DNA from: Vibrio ordalii ATCC 33509 | GTDB lineage: Bacteria; Pseudomonadota; Gammaproteobacteria; Enterobacterales; Vibrionaceae | NCBI GenBank assembly: GCA_000257205.1 | Contig: AEZC01000015.1 | Span: forward strand, 1 to 43,120 | Direction of reading: 5' to 3' | Length of the DNA: 43,120 nt | Part shown: positions 20,800-31,416 of the stretch, one piece after another | How the letters are laid out: the number at the start of each line of letters is the position of its first letter | How positions within the stretch are numbered: position 1 is the first letter of the stretch | Translations under genes and position numbers: made by a program | Notes under the pieces: generated by a model | Seen by the model: only the letters and a program-made list of their open reading frames with translations | What the model was told of the DNA's origin: nothing | Databases searched by the model: none

Positions 20800-20821
20800 A
20801 AGTAATAAAAAGTCTAACGAA

Positions 20822-21331
20822 TTACTTAGTTACACGTAGAACCGGTGTTTCACCAACAACAACGGTGCCAGAAAGCTTGTTCAGCTCTTTGATTTCGTCC
20901 ATGTTAGAGATAACAACAGGTGTTAGTGTTGATTTTGCTTTCTCTTCAAGAAGCGCTAGGTCGAATTCGATAACAGTATCGCCTGCTTTAACCGCTTGGC
21001 CTTCTTGAGCGATACGAGTAAAACCTTCGCCTTTTAGCTCAACTGTGTCGATACCAAAGTGAACGAATAACTCAACACCGTCATCAGACTCGATTGAAAA
21101 CGCATGGTTAGTTTCGAAAATCTTACCGATAGTGCCGTTAACTGGAGCTACCATTTTGTTGCCTGATGGTTTGATCGCAATACCATCACCAACAATTTTC
21201 TCAGCGAAAACAACATCTGGCACATCTTCGATATTGACGATTTCACCAGAAAGAGGGGCAATAATTTCAATCGCACCTGCATCTGAACTGTCGTCAGATA
21301 CTAGCTTCTTAAGTTTATCAAACAGACCCAT
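20822..21331 (-). CDS. crr: PTS glucose-specific EIIA component (IIA-Glc)
   Basis: IIA-Glc passes phosphate from HPr to the glucose permease and, depending on its phosphorylation state, controls adenylate cyclase and inducer exclusion. The 169-residue protein has the two active-site histidines: H91 in [11 protein letters not shown] is the phosphorylation site, and H76 in [11 protein letters not shown] assists. The N-terminal amphipathic segment [14 protein letters not shown], which contacts the membrane, is present. It is the last gene of ptsH-ptsI-crr on this strand, separated from ptsI by 106 bases that contain a long hairpin. Confidence 0.97.
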   Translation of the reverse strand: MGLFDKLKKLVSDDSSDAGAIEIIAPLSGEIVNIEDVPDVVFAEKIVGDGIAIKPSGNKMVAPVNGTIGKIFETNHAFSIESDDGVELFVHFGIDTVELKGEGFTRIAQEGQAVKAGDTVIEFDLALLEEKAKSTLTPVVISNMDEIKELNKLSGTVVVGETPVLRVTK

Positions 21332-21376
21332 TGTGTCATGCTCCTAACGTTTAATTTTATTCTGTCAAATTATAGT

Positions 21377-21430
21377 ATACCAATCGCCAACAATAGACGA
21401 CCTATTTTTAGTCGTCTATCTCATTGGTAT
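21377..21430. repeat. Long nested palindrome between ptsI and crr
   Basis: The outer arms ATACCAAT (21377-21384) and ATTGGTAT (21423-21430) enclose the inner arms ATAGACGAC (21393-21401) and GTCGTCTAT (21411-21419), all exact complements. The structure is a two-tier hairpin of about 54 bases with no proper U-tract, so it is more likely an intergenic repeat or RNA-stability element than a terminator. Confidence 0.7.
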
Positions 21431-21437
21431 TAGCGAA

Positions 21438-23162
21438 TTATTGCGTTTTCTTTGCGATGAATTTTTCCACACAAGCTTCGATTTCAGCTGCGGTTGGGAA
21501 AGAGAGTGCTTCTTCTGCCATCGCTTTAACTTCGGCGAAGTTTGAGTTACGGATCACTTTCTTCACTTTAGGGATAGAGATACCACTCATAGAGAATTCA
21601 TCTAGCCCCATACCAAGTAGAAGTAGCGTCGCACGTTCATCACCCGCTAACTCGCCACACATACCCGTCCATTTACCTTCAGCGTGTGAAGCGTCAATCA
21701 CTTGCTTAATCACGGTTAAAACTGCTGGAGAAAGTGGGTTATACAGGTGTGAAATCATTTCGTTACCACGGTCAACCGCAAGAGTGTATTGGGTCAAATC
21801 ATTGGTACCAATAGAGAAGAATGACACTTCTTTTGCTAAGTGGTGTGCAATAGCGGCTGCCGCAGGTGTTTCAACCATAACACCAATTTCGATATTTTCA
21901 TCGAACGCTAATCCTTCCGTGCGAAGTTCTGCTTTGTATTCTTCAATGGCGTTTTTAAGCTCACGAATTTCTTCTACAGAGATGATCATCGGGAACATGA
22001 TACGCAGTTTACCATGCGCAGATGCACGCAGAATGCCACGAAGCTGATCACGTAAGATATCACGACGGTCTAAGCTGATGCGAATCGCGCGCCAGCCTAA
22101 GAATGGGTTCATTTCTTTTGGCAGATCCATGTACGGGAGATCTTTATCACCACCGATGTCCATGGTACGGATAATTACCGCTTCACCACTCATCGCTTCG
22201 GCAACCTCTTTATAAGCTTGGTATTGCTCATCTTCAGTTGGTAGCGCACTGCGGTCCATGAATAAGAACTCAGTACGATATAAACCGACGCCTTCACCAC
22301 CATTGCGTAAAATACCATCGCAGTCTTTTACTGTGCCGATGTTACCGCATACTTCAACTTGGTGACCATCAAGTGTGATAGCAGGTAGGTCTTTTAGTTT
22401 TGTGAGCTCTTCTTTTTCTGCGGCAAAATCATCACGAATTTTTTTCGCTTCTTCAAGCTGTGCTTCTGAAGGATTAATGATAATTTTGTTGTTCATGGCA
22501 TCAAGAACAAGCATGTCGCCATTCTTTACTTTCTTAGTGATGTCGTTAGTACCAACAATCGCTGGAAGCTCCAGAGAGCGGGCCATGATTGAAGTATGAG
22601 ATGTACGGCCACCGATATCACAAGCAAAACCCAGCACGTAATCAAGATTGATTTGTGCAGTTTCAGAAGGCGTTAAATCGTAAGCAACAAGAATCACCCG
22701 TTCGTTAATATCACTCAGTGAAACGATATTAATGCCGAGTGCATTTTTAACAAAGCGCGTACCGATATCGCGGATGTCTGTCGCACGTTCTTTTAGATAC
22801 TCATCATCGAGAGATTCCAGAGCTGCAGCCTGCTCTTCGATAACGGTATAGATCGCGTTGTCTGCATGCATTTTGTCATTTTTGATGAGTGCTAAAATTT
22901 CTTCTTCTAGCTCTTCATCTTCAAGCAACATGATATGGCCTTCAAAGATGGCTTCTTTTTCTTCACCAAATGTTTCAAGTGCTTTTTGTTTGATCACTTC
23001 TAGCTGAGCAGAAGATTTGTTACGAGCTTCATAAAAACACTGAACTTCTGCTTCTACTTGATCATCTGAAATAGAGTGAGTATTTAGGACAATTTCATCT
23101 TCTTGAAGTAGCAGTGCTTTACCAAAAGCAATGCCTGGAGATGCTAGGATGCCTGAAATCAT
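21438..23162 (-). CDS. ptsI: Phosphoenolpyruvate-protein phosphotransferase (enzyme I)
   Basis: Enzyme I takes phosphate from phosphoenolpyruvate and hands it to HPr, the first step of all PTS transport. The 574-residue cytoplasmic protein has the phospho-histidine H189 in [13 protein letters not shown], at the same number as in E. coli. The C-terminal PEP-binding barrel shows [14 protein letters not shown] near residue 290 and the catalytic cysteine in [11 protein letters not shown] near residue 500. It lies 138 bases downstream of ptsH, an unusually wide gap filled by a perfect hairpin, and upstream of crr. Confidence 0.97.
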   Translation of the reverse strand: MISGILASPGIAFGKALLLQEDEIVLNTHSISDDQVEAEVQCFYEARNKSSAQLEVIKQKALETFGEEKEAIFEGHIMLLEDEELEEEILALIKNDKMHADNAIYTVIEEQAAALESLDDEYLKERATDIRDIGTRFVKNALGINIVSLSDINERVILVAYDLTPSETAQINLDYVLGFACDIGGRTSHTSIMARSLELPAIVGTNDITKKVKNGDMLVLDAMNNKIIINPSEAQLEEAKKIRDDFAAEKEELTKLKDLPAITLDGHQVEVCGNIGTVKDCDGILRNGGEGVGLYRTEFLFMDRSALPTEDEQYQAYKEVAEAMSGEAVIIRTMDIGGDKDLPYMDLPKEMNPFLGWRAIRISLDRRDILRDQLRGILRASAHGKLRIMFPMIISVEEIRELKNAIEEYKAELRTEGLAFDENIEIGVMVETPAAAAIAHHLAKEVSFFSIGTNDLTQYTLAVDRGNEMISHLYNPLSPAVLTVIKQVIDASHAEGKWTGMCGELAGDERATLLLLGMGLDEFSMSGISIPKVKKVIRNSNFAEVKAMAEEALSFPTAAEIEACVEKFIAKKTQ

Positions 23163-23254
23163 AGCGTTACCTTAAATTGGTCAACTGTAAACGGAAAAAT
23201 ATGGGCTATTGTACTAACGGTAATTAGTAGCTCAAAATGTAGACTATTTCCAAC

Positions 23255-23284
23255 AAAGCCATTTTGTTTTCACAAAATGGCTTT
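23255..23284 (-). terminator. Intra-operon hairpin between ptsH and ptsI
   Basis: AAAGCCATTTTG (23255-23266) and its exact complement (23273-23284) flank a 6-base loop. On the minus strand a short broken T-run follows the stem. It could act as a partial terminator that gives more HPr than enzyme I, or as a 3' stabiliser for a ptsH-only message. Confidence 0.55.
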
Positions 23285-23300
23285 GAAATAGTGGACCGGA

Positions 23301-23558
23301 TTAATGTAGTTGGTCCATGAGAGCAACTAGGTGATCTACTGCTTGCTGTGCTTGCGGACCTTCAGCAGAAATAGTCACAACGGTACCTTTTACTAGGCCA
23401 AGAGTTTGAAGTTTGAATAGGCTCTTAGCACTTGCGCTTTTGCCGTTAGAAGTCACAGTGATGTCCGCGTCGAATACTTTTGCTTCTTTAACGAACTGCG
23501 CAGCAGGACGAGTGTGAAGGCCGTTTTCTGCAGTGATTTCTACTTGCTTCTCGTACAT
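23301..23558 (-). CDS. ptsH: Phosphocarrier protein HPr
   Basis: HPr shuttles phosphate from enzyme I to the sugar-specific EIIA proteins. The 85-residue protein has the active histidine H15 in [11 protein letters not shown] and the conserved Ser46 region [17 protein letters not shown]. HPr kinase is generally absent from this group, so Ser46 is probably not phosphorylated. It is the first gene of the PTS unit, preceded by a candidate promoter at about 23717 and by the cysK terminator. Confidence 0.97.
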   Translation of the reverse strand: MYEKQVEITAENGLHTRPAAQFVKEAKVFDADITVTSNGKSASAKSLFKLQTLGLVKGTVVTISAEGPQAQQAVDHLVALMDQLH

Positions 23559-23716
23559 GTTATATACCCCAATTGATTTATTTTTGTTAGTTTCTTAACC
23601 AGAATAGCTTAACCGCTAAACGACCATTCTGCTAGCAGAGTAATGCCGTTTTAGTGTCATAGCTGATACTGATTTAAAGTTCATAATCGCGATTTCAATC
23701 TATGTTGTCATTCGCC

Positions 23717-23722
23717 ATTATA
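23717..23722 (-). promoter_or_regulatory. Candidate ptsH -10 element
   Basis: The minus strand reads TATAAT exactly at 23722-23717, about 160 bases before the ptsH ATG. No good -35 box lies at the expected distance, so an activator would be required. The leader also holds the palindrome TCTGCTAGCAGA (23628-23639). Confidence 0.35.
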
Positions 23723-23802
23723 GTTAATACGTTTCTGACTTCTTTATTTTGAAGCTTAAAATAAAACGAGGTGATATTACCAAAGGTGAGGCAAGGATCA
23801 AC

Positions 23803-23829
23803 AAAAAAGCCCCTGCATGGGGCTTTTTT
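23803..23829. terminator. Bidirectional terminator of cysK
   Basis: GCCCC (23809-23813) pairs with GGGGC (23819-23823) around TGCAT, flanked by six As and six Ts. It lies 27 bases past the cysK stop and isolates cysK from ptsH on the minus strand. Confidence 0.9.
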
Positions 23830-23855
23830 AAACGAAAATTTGATTTAACCACCTA

Positions 23856-24824
23856 TTACTGTTGGTTCTCTTTCTCGGTAAATAGGTCAGAAAATAACGC
23901 TGTGCTCAGATAACGCTCACCTGAGCTTGGTAGTACAGCTACAATTGTTTTCCCTTCAAATTCAGGTAGTTCTGCTAATCTATTCGCGGCTACAATCGCT
24001 GCGCCTGATGAAATTCCAGCCAAGATTCCTTCCTCTTCCATGAGGCGTCTTGCCATTTTAATCGCTTCTTCTGATGTGACGGCTTCTACACGATCAATGA
24101 GGGATAAATCGAGGTTGCCAGGAATAAATCCCGCTCCTATACCTTGGATTTTGTGTGGTGCAGGCTTAATTTCATCCCCAGCAAGTGCTTGAGCAATGAC
24201 TGGCGACTCCGCAGGTTCGACGGCAACCGAGATGATAGCCTTGCCTTTTTGGCCCTTAATGTAGCGGCTTGTTCCCGTTAAAGTACCACCGGTTCCGACG
24301 CCTGCAACGAACACGTCAATCTCACCATCCGTTGCGTCCCAGATTTCGGGCCCTGTGGTTTTTTCGTGGATTTGTGGGTTGGCTGGGTTATTGAACTGCT
24401 GCAGCAACAAGTATTTTTCAGGGTTGCTAGCAACAATTTCTTCTGCTTTAGCAATTGCGCCTTTCATGCCTTTCGCCGCTTCGGTGAGTTCAAGGTTGGC
24501 TCCTAAAGCTTTAAGCAGTTTACGGCGCTCTAAACTCATCGATTCAGGCATTGTCAGAGTCAGTTTATAACCGCGCGCTGCCGCCACAAAGGCGAGAGCA
24601 ACTCCCGTATTACCACTGGTTGGTTCTACGAGTTCAATGCCAGATTTCAGTGTGCCAGCTTTTTCTGCTTCCCAAATCATGTTGGCACCGATACGGCACT
24701 TCACGCTAAAGCTTGGGTTGCGCGCTTCAATTTTCGCTAGCACCTTGCCTTTGCTAACCTTATTTAAGCGAACTAGAGGAGTGTTACCAATAGTCAGGGT
24801 GTTGTCTTCGTAGATTTTGCTCAT
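23856..24824 (-). CDS. cysK: Cysteine synthase A (O-acetylserine sulfhydrylase)
   Basis: CysK makes cysteine from O-acetylserine and sulfide with pyridoxal phosphate. The 322-residue protein has the PLP lysine K42 in [11 protein letters not shown], the substrate loop [13 protein letters not shown] (near residue 68) and the phosphate-binding [17 protein letters not shown] (near 177). It lies downstream of cysZ on the same strand, 157 bases away, linking sulfate import with cysteine synthesis. The leader carries small inverted repeats around ACACG/CGTGT (24843-24857) and A/T-rich sequence that could include a CysB site, but I cannot define one. Confidence 0.96.
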   Translation of the reverse strand: MSKIYEDNTLTIGNTPLVRLNKVSKGKVLAKIEARNPSFSVKCRIGANMIWEAEKAGTLKSGIELVEPTSGNTGVALAFVAAARGYKLTLTMPESMSLERRKLLKALGANLELTEAAKGMKGAIAKAEEIVASNPEKYLLLQQFNNPANPQIHEKTTGPEIWDATDGEIDVFVAGVGTGGTLTGTSRYIKGQKGKAIISVAVEPAESPVIAQALAGDEIKPAPHKIQGIGAGFIPGNLDLSLIDRVEAVTSEEAIKMARRLMEEEGILAGISSGAAIVAANRLAELPEFEGKTIVAVLPSSGERYLSTALFSDLFTEKENQQ

Positions 24825-24981
24825 TGCGATATTCCTTTATTACACACGTTATGCGTGTCTGGCTGTGTGATAAGACACGTGAGTGGATACAGATGCAGAA
24901 TAGGTGTTAACCTTAAAACGTAAAAGGATTAAAAAGTTATAACTTATAGAGGGATATGCAGATTAAATTTCCTTGCCATCA

Positions 24982-25734
24982 CTACTGCAGTTTGTTCTTA
25001 AATTCACCAACCCACATGGCTGTTGCACCGCATACAGCAACCGGCATGACGATTAAGTTAATAATAGGTATGGTGGTGAAAATCGACACTAAAACACCAA
25101 AGCCATACGCCTTGGTCTGTTTTTGTTTCAAATTGTGTCTCATCTGGTTAAAGCTCACTTTGTGGTTGTCAAATGGGTAGTCACAGTATTGGATGGCTAA
25201 CATCCATGCAGTGAAAATGAACCACAGCAAAGGGCCTAAGGTTTGTCCTAAGGCAGGAATTAGGAGCAATAAGAACAAACCGATTGCTTTGGGTAAGGTA
25301 TAGATTAATTTTCGCCACTCTCTTGCGAGGATACGTGGGATGTCTTTGACCATAGACCAGATGCCATCGCTGTTGATTGGAGCGCCAATTAATCTTTCTT
25401 CCACTTTTTCTGCGAGCAGCCCATTAAATGGTGCAGCGACGAAGTTAGCCAGCGTACTAAAGAAATAGGAGAAGGTGGCTAAGATAGTGATCGCGAGCAA
25501 TGGCCATAAAACGTAGCTTAGCCAAGATAAAAAATCAGGGATTTGTCCAATCAACTGTTCTATCCATGTATTGAGATGATTGAATAGGTAAAAAAGGGCA
25601 CTGCCGACGAGAATGACGTTGATGAGTAACGGTAGAATAACAAAGCGTCGAATGCCGGGGGTGAGCGCTAACTCTAGGCCAAAAAAGAAGTATCCAAAAC
25701 CTGAACGTTGCTTAAATGTCATATCGTTATCCAT
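24982..25734 (-). CDS. cysZ: Sulfate transporter CysZ
   Basis: CysZ is an inner-membrane protein that mediates sulfate uptake for cysteine synthesis. The 250-residue length fits the family (253 in E. coli). Hydrophobic segments lie at about residues 30-52, 68-100, 140-175 and 205-235, and the family stretch FVAAPFNGLLAEKVE near residue 87 is clear. It is divergent from zipA and upstream of cysK, the same order as in E. coli (zipA-cysZ-cysK), with the pts genes following, which is also ancestral. Confidence 0.94.
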   Translation of the reverse strand: MDNDMTFKQRSGFGYFFFGLELALTPGIRRFVILPLLINVILVGSALFYLFNHLNTWIEQLIGQIPDFLSWLSYVLWPLLAITILATFSYFFSTLANFVAAPFNGLLAEKVEERLIGAPINSDGIWSMVKDIPRILAREWRKLIYTLPKAIGLFLLLLIPALGQTLGPLLWFIFTAWMLAIQYCDYPFDNHKVSFNQMRHNLKQKQTKAYGFGVLVSIFTTIPIINLIVMPVAVCGATAMWVGEFKNKLQ

Positions 25735-25881
25735 GTGAATATCTGTTAATCAATGCTAAAAAGCTATTCTACTCAACCTGCTGAAGAAGAAAAGCGTGCT
25801 GAAAATCACATCATGTATTGAACTTATCACATTAAGTTGTTCTAAATCGGTACAAACTTTTGGTAAAGTACCCCAATAAGC

Positions 25882-25890
25882 TGATATAAC
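25882..25890 (+). promoter_or_regulatory. Candidate extended -10 promoter for zipA
   Basis: TGATATAAC contains an extended -10 (TG, one base, TATAAC at 25885-25890), placed about 75 bases before the zipA ATG. The -35 region is poor, as tolerated by extended -10 promoters. Confidence 0.4.
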
Positions 25891-25964
25891 CCACGTTGGT
25901 GACACGTTCAATTCAAGCTGGTAAAGCTGAGAATAACCATGCATCGAAAAACTGAGAGTGAAAC

Positions 25965-26789
25965 ATGCAGGAATTGCGATTCGTACTCATAATTGTTGGC
26001 GCACTAGCGATAGCGGCGCTGCTATTTCATGGTCTTTGGACCAGTAAGAAAGAAGGGAAGTCCAAGTTTGAGGATAAGCCCCTTGGTAAAATTGATGTTG
26101 ACCACGACGATACCCAACCTGTAGCCCAGCGTTCATTTGCTCCGGAAGATGATTTCGAAATTATTCGCAAAGTACGTAAAGAGCCTGATTTCAGTGAAGC
26201 GGTTGACCCTCTCATTGACGGTTATTCACCAAGCTTTGAACCTGAAAATGTGCTTGATGAACTCGATGATGTGCCCTCAATAGCGATGAAAACCGAATCC
26301 TCAAGCCTCAGTGAGCAAGATGATGTCATTGCTGACGATAATCAAAAATCCGACGTTCAAGAAGCCGAAATGCAAGTGATTGTGCTGAATGTGCATTGTG
26401 CGGGAAATGATCCCTTTGTCGGCACCAAGCTTTTTGACAGTATGCAGCAAAACGGTCTTCTTTATGGTGAGATGGATATTTTCCACCGGCATGCCGATCT
26501 GTCAGGTACAGGGAAAGTGCTGTTTAGTGTTGCCAACATGATGCAACCCGGTACATTGGCACATCATGATCCTGCGGAGTTTACTACTCGCGGTATCTCA
26601 TTCTTCATGACACTGCCTTGCTACGGCGAGCCCGATCAAAATTTCAAATTAATGCTTAAAACTGCCCAACAAATTGCCGATGATTTAGGTGGCAATGTAC
26701 TGGATGATGCGCGTAATTTAATGACGCCTGATCGATTGGCAGCCTATCGGCGCCAAATTCAAGAATTTAAAAACGCACGCAACGCGTAG
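25965..26789 (+). CDS. zipA: Cell division protein ZipA
   Basis: ZipA tethers FtsZ to the inner membrane during early division. The 274-residue protein has the unusual ZipA topology: a short N-terminal periplasmic end, one membrane helix (about residues 5-25), then a charged and acidic linker (about 30-130), and a C-terminal FtsZ-binding domain (about 135-270) with [14 protein letters not shown] and the [18 protein letters not shown] region. The acidic linker differs from the Pro/Gln-rich linker of E. coli ZipA and is rich in Asp and Glu. A terminator separates it from ligA. Confidence 0.94.
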   Translation: MQELRFVLIIVGALAIAALLFHGLWTSKKEGKSKFEDKPLGKIDVDHDDTQPVAQRSFAPEDDFEIIRKVRKEPDFSEAVDPLIDGYSPSFEPENVLDELDDVPSIAMKTESSSLSEQDDVIADDNQKSDVQEAEMQVIVLNVHCAGNDPFVGTKLFDSMQQNGLLYGEMDIFHRHADLSGTGKVLFSVANMMQPGTLAHHDPAEFTTRGISFFMTLPCYGEPDQNFKLMLKTAQQIADDLGGNVLDDARNLMTPDRLAAYRRQIQEFKNARNA

Positions 26790-26817
26790 ACGCGTAGAAT
26801 AAACATCGACCATTAAG

Positions 26818-26840
26818 GGCTCCTCGTCGGAGCCTTTTTT
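26818..26840 (+). terminator. Terminator between zipA and ligA
   Basis: GGCTCC (26818-26823) pairs with GGAGCC (26829-26834) around a 5-base loop and six Ts follow (26835-26840). It ends only 17 bases before the ligA ATG, so ligA depends on read-through or on a promoter inside zipA. Confidence 0.85.
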
Positions 26841-26845
26841 CATGA

Positions 26846-28873
<2,028 letters not shown>

Positions 28874-28895
28874 TTTTTTAAGCATCCCTTCCTTC

Positions 28896-28927
28896 ATAAA
28901 GCCTCAAAATTAATTTTGAGGCTTTAT
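28896..28927 (+). terminator. Terminator of ligA
   Basis: A 32-base perfect palindrome (arms 28896-28911 and 28912-28927, containing GCCTC/GAGGC) is followed by a T-rich tail. It is 22 bases past the ligA stop. Confidence 0.85.
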
Positions 28928-29365
28928 TTTTATCTCAAACCGCCACATTAAAATGTCCAGTAATTAGAAAAAAAGCCTTCATTTGCTTAGATGCCAATCA
29001 AGCAGAACGTTACTCTCTTTCAATTTATTATTGCGATGCACTTCAAGCTATTAGTGTGACATCTATTTGTATCATTTTGAAAGTTAATAAGTTTTTTATT
29101 TTTATATTTTGTTTTATGACTTATTAGACCTTGATCACTTACTTGGTCAAAGTTTGCCGTAGCTCATATTTTTTTAGATAAAAATTAAGTTCTCATTGAT
29201 GTTTTCTGTTGCGAAGTTAGTCTAGTGAGCATGGATACACGATGTGTATGCAGGAAAAGAGAAAATCAGAAAATTAATGACTAATTTAGGTTTTCAACAT
29301 AGGAAATGATTTCTCCCTTCGGCGGCCAACTTAAGGGGGAAATAAAAAACAGCTATATCTATTTT

Positions 29366-29370
29366 TAGGA
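29366..29370 (+). promoter_or_regulatory. Porin ribosome-binding site
   Basis: AGGAG, eight bases before the ATG at 29379, decides the start in favour of MDKMFKRTLL over the internal ATG three codons later. Confidence 0.6.
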
Positions 29371-29378
29371 GTTTTTCC

Positions 29379-30470
29379 ATGGACAAAATGTTTAAACGTA
29401 CTCTTCTGGGTGCTACCGTCGCAACAATGCTTTCAGGTGCAGCATTTAGCGTTTCAGCAGCAGAATCTGCGAATTATGAAGTTTATGGTGTAATCGCACT
29501 GCAAGCTGCATACCGTGATTATGATACAGGTACTAAAGCGGGTGATGATAACCTAGGTGGTACTCAGTTCAATAATGAATCTCGTATTGGTTTCCGCGGT
29601 GAGAAAGATTTTAAAAATATTGATTCAACCTTCATTTGGCAAATCGAAGCGGGTTATGTTGATCCATCATTCTCAGATCCTGGTTCACAGTGGGGCACAC
29701 GTGATACTTTCGTTGGTTTTAAGCATGATAGCTACGGAAAAGTCCGCTTAGGCCGCGTATTGTCACCACTTTATGAATTGGTCGATTGGCCTGCTTCTAA
29801 CCCAGGTTTGGGTGATGTGTACGATTGGGGCGGTGCTATTGGTGGTAGAAAACACCAAGATCGCGCTTCAAACACAATCCGTTGGGATACTCCAACTTTC
29901 GCTGATAGCTTGTCACTGAATTTAGCGTATGGTGTTGCAGGAAAAGATGGCGCGCAAAAAGGCGAAGGTAATGATAGCTGGGTTGGTGCAGCTGCGCACT
30001 ATAAGCTGTCAGTTTTCCAATTTGATTTAGCGTATGAAGGCAACTTTGATGTAGCGTCAGAAGGCACCAAGTGGGATAACGATGCTTACTTATTCGGTGT
30101 ACAAGCTTGGTTTGATAATGGGTTATCTTTCTATGCTCAATACAAAATGATGGAAGCTAAGCCAACAACGGGTAGCAAAGAAGAGCAAAATGCTTACTCT
30201 GCTGGTGTTGCATATACCACTGGAGATTGGCAGTTCAAGTTAGGTTATGCGATGAACGACGAACTAGAAGTCGGTGGCAAAACCTTAAAAGGTTCGGATG
30301 ATGATGTGCTATCTGTACAGGCATTGTATTTCGTTGATCCATCAGCAGTGTTTTACGCTCGTGCTCGTACTTTAGATTTCGGTACTAGCTATAAAAACGG
30401 TGATAATGATGCTCGTTGGAAGTCAGCTGATTATGATGAATTCTCAATTGGTGTAGAATACTACTTCTAA
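29379..30470 (+). CDS. chiP: Outer-membrane porin, probably chitoporin-like
   Basis: A 363-residue general-porin-family protein (Gram-negative porin, 16-stranded barrel). A signal peptide covers about residues 1-27 with cleavage after VSA. Barrel features are alternating hydrophobic strands such as NYEVYGVIALQAAYRDY, the porin signature VGFKHDSYGKVRLGRVLSPLYEL (core GKVRLGR, near residue 124), and a C-terminal strand ending in EFSIGVEYYF with terminal Phe for BAM recognition. In V. cholerae the porin next to ligA (VC0972) has been described as chitoporin, so uptake of chito-oligosaccharides is inferred from position and not proven by sequence. It is separated from the next gene by a terminator. 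Confidence 0.75.
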   Translation: MDKMFKRTLLGATVATMLSGAAFSVSAAESANYEVYGVIALQAAYRDYDTGTKAGDDNLGGTQFNNESRIGFRGEKDFKNIDSTFIWQIEAGYVDPSFSDPGSQWGTRDTFVGFKHDSYGKVRLGRVLSPLYELVDWPASNPGLGDVYDWGGAIGGRKHQDRASNTIRWDTPTFADSLSLNLAYGVAGKDGAQKGEGNDSWVGAAAHYKLSVFQFDLAYEGNFDVASEGTKWDNDAYLFGVQAWFDNGLSFYAQYKMMEAKPTTGSKEEQNAYSAGVAYTTGDWQFKLGYAMNDELEVGGKTLKGSDDDVLSVQALYFVDPSAVFYARARTLDFGTSYKNGDNDARWKSADYDEFSIGVEYYF

Positions 30471-30496
30471 TCTACTCGGTTAAAAGTACAGTCTAA

Positions 30497-30522
30497 GGCG
30501 AGCGATAGCTCGCCTTTTATTT
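30497..30522 (+). terminator. Terminator of the porin gene
   Basis: GGCGAGC (30497-30503) pairs with GCTCGCC (30508-30514) around GATA, followed by TTTTATTT. It ends directly at the GGAGG ribosome site of the next gene, so translation or read-through there may be limited. Confidence 0.88.
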
Positions 30523-30532
30523 GGAGGTAAGA

Positions 30533-31351
30533 ATGAACAAACTTATAATTAGCGCGCTGTTAGGAATGGTCGTTGCGGTGAATGCCTATGCTGATGTAAT
30601 GGTGAGTATAGACCGTAACCTCCAAATTTTAGCGGTTAACGGCGTTGAGCCTGATTTATCATTTGGGCATACCGCGCAGCTAAAGCTACCCAATGGCACC
30701 AATCAACTGTTGGTGCGTGTTGAAAAAGTAATTCAATACAGTGGTAATCAAAATAAATATAAATCACCGGCAATGGTGGTGAAGTTTAACCAAGAGAACA
30801 GTCAAGTGTTGGTAAAACCCGCCGCGATAGTTAAAGATGAAACAACGGCCAAAGTATTTGATAACAACCCTGCTGTGGTGTTGACCAATTTAGCTAATCA
30901 GCCTGTCGAATTTGAACAAGATGTTTTAGTTACACAAGGCTTTTCGCTGATCCGAAATTATGAGAAAGAGCTTTATCGCTATAATTCACAAGCAAAAGTG
31001 GCCTCAGTCAGCGAACTTAATCAGGTCGGGTTTAATCAAAAACGCAGCGCCGCCGAGCCTGTGTTAGCGGTGACGACTCAAACCCCTGAACCAATGACCG
31101 CCGCTGAGCAGGTAGCTCCCATAGCATCAACTAGTAGTCCAACCTCGTTAACCATGGTGCAATATCTGTATAGCGAAGCCACTCGCGCTGAACAACAACA
31201 ATTTGCTAACTGGGCGTTTGCCAACCGCGCGGCGGTCGATAAGCCTTTGGTTAGCGAGCATAATCTGGTGACCATGATGGCTTATTGGTACGAAAAAGCA
31301 GATAAGTCTGAAAAATCTCAAATTCTTGGATGGCTATTAAACCAAGAGTAA
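30533..31351 (+). CDS. Periplasmic DUF2057/UPF0319 protein (YccT-like)
   Basis: A 272-residue exported protein. I start at the ATG at 30533, which has GGAGG six bases upstream and gives a clear signal peptide (cleavage after AYA). It matches the DUF2057/UPF0319 family, whose E. coli member YccT has been linked to inhibition of extracellular curli assembly. The core (about 22-150) shows the family elements HTAQLKLPNGTNQLLVRVEK and KSPAMVVKFN. The C-terminus carries two copies of a short helical motif (VQYLYSEATRAEQQQFANWA near 208 and MAYWYEKADKSEKSQILGWL near 248), where E. coli YccT has one. The linker between core and repeats is rich in Thr, Pro, Ala and Ser. The exact role is unknown. Confidence 0.82.
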   Translation: MNKLIISALLGMVVAVNAYADVMVSIDRNLQILAVNGVEPDLSFGHTAQLKLPNGTNQLLVRVEKVIQYSGNQNKYKSPAMVVKFNQENSQVLVKPAAIVKDETTAKVFDNNPAVVLTNLANQPVEFEQDVLVTQGFSLIRNYEKELYRYNSQAKVASVSELNQVGFNQKRSAAEPVLAVTTQTPEPMTAAEQVAPIASTSSPTSLTMVQYLYSEATRAEQQQFANWAFANRAAVDKPLVSEHNLVTMMAYWYEKADKSEKSQILGWLLNQE

Positions 31352-31376
31352 TCCACTTGCTTTTTAATGGCATAGG

Positions 31377-31400
31377 AGGCATGGTTAAACCATGCCTTTT
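31377..31400 (+). terminator. Terminator of the UPF0319 gene
   Basis: GGCATGG (31378-31384) pairs with CCATGCC (31390-31396) around a 5-base loop, then four Ts. It ends 17 bases before the cueR ATG. Confidence 0.75.
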
Positions 31401-31416
31401 AAGTATTACACTTACT

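Larger units (their letters stand above)
28874..29378 (+). promoter_or_regulatory. 505-base gap before the porin: terminator, palindromes, leader
   Basis: No protein gene longer than about 22 codons is visible. After the ligA terminator the sequence is A/T-rich. A near-palindrome TTGATCA-N6-TGGTCAA lies at 29131-29150. A hairpin with arms ATTTCTCCC (29309-29317) and GGGGGAAAT (29335-29343) lies 36 bases before the porin ATG. A weak CRP-like half site TGTGA is near 29056. The layout suggests a strongly regulated promoter with a long leader, but I could not place -35/-10 boxes with confidence. Confidence 0.45.

Noticed and set aside
21424..22047. A 207-codon plus-strand frame opposite ptsI
   Set aside because: It is an antisense shadow of the strongly conserved ptsI coding sequence, with Ser/Ile-rich composition and no supporting signal.
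25756..25944. A 62-codon minus-strand frame between cysZ and zipA
   Set aside because: It covers the divergent promoter region and shows no domain or ribosome site; probably chance.
28990..29056. A 22-codon frame in the porin upstream region
   Set aside because: No ribosome site and no terminator or conserved feature accompany it; frames of this size are expected by chance in A/T-rich DNA.
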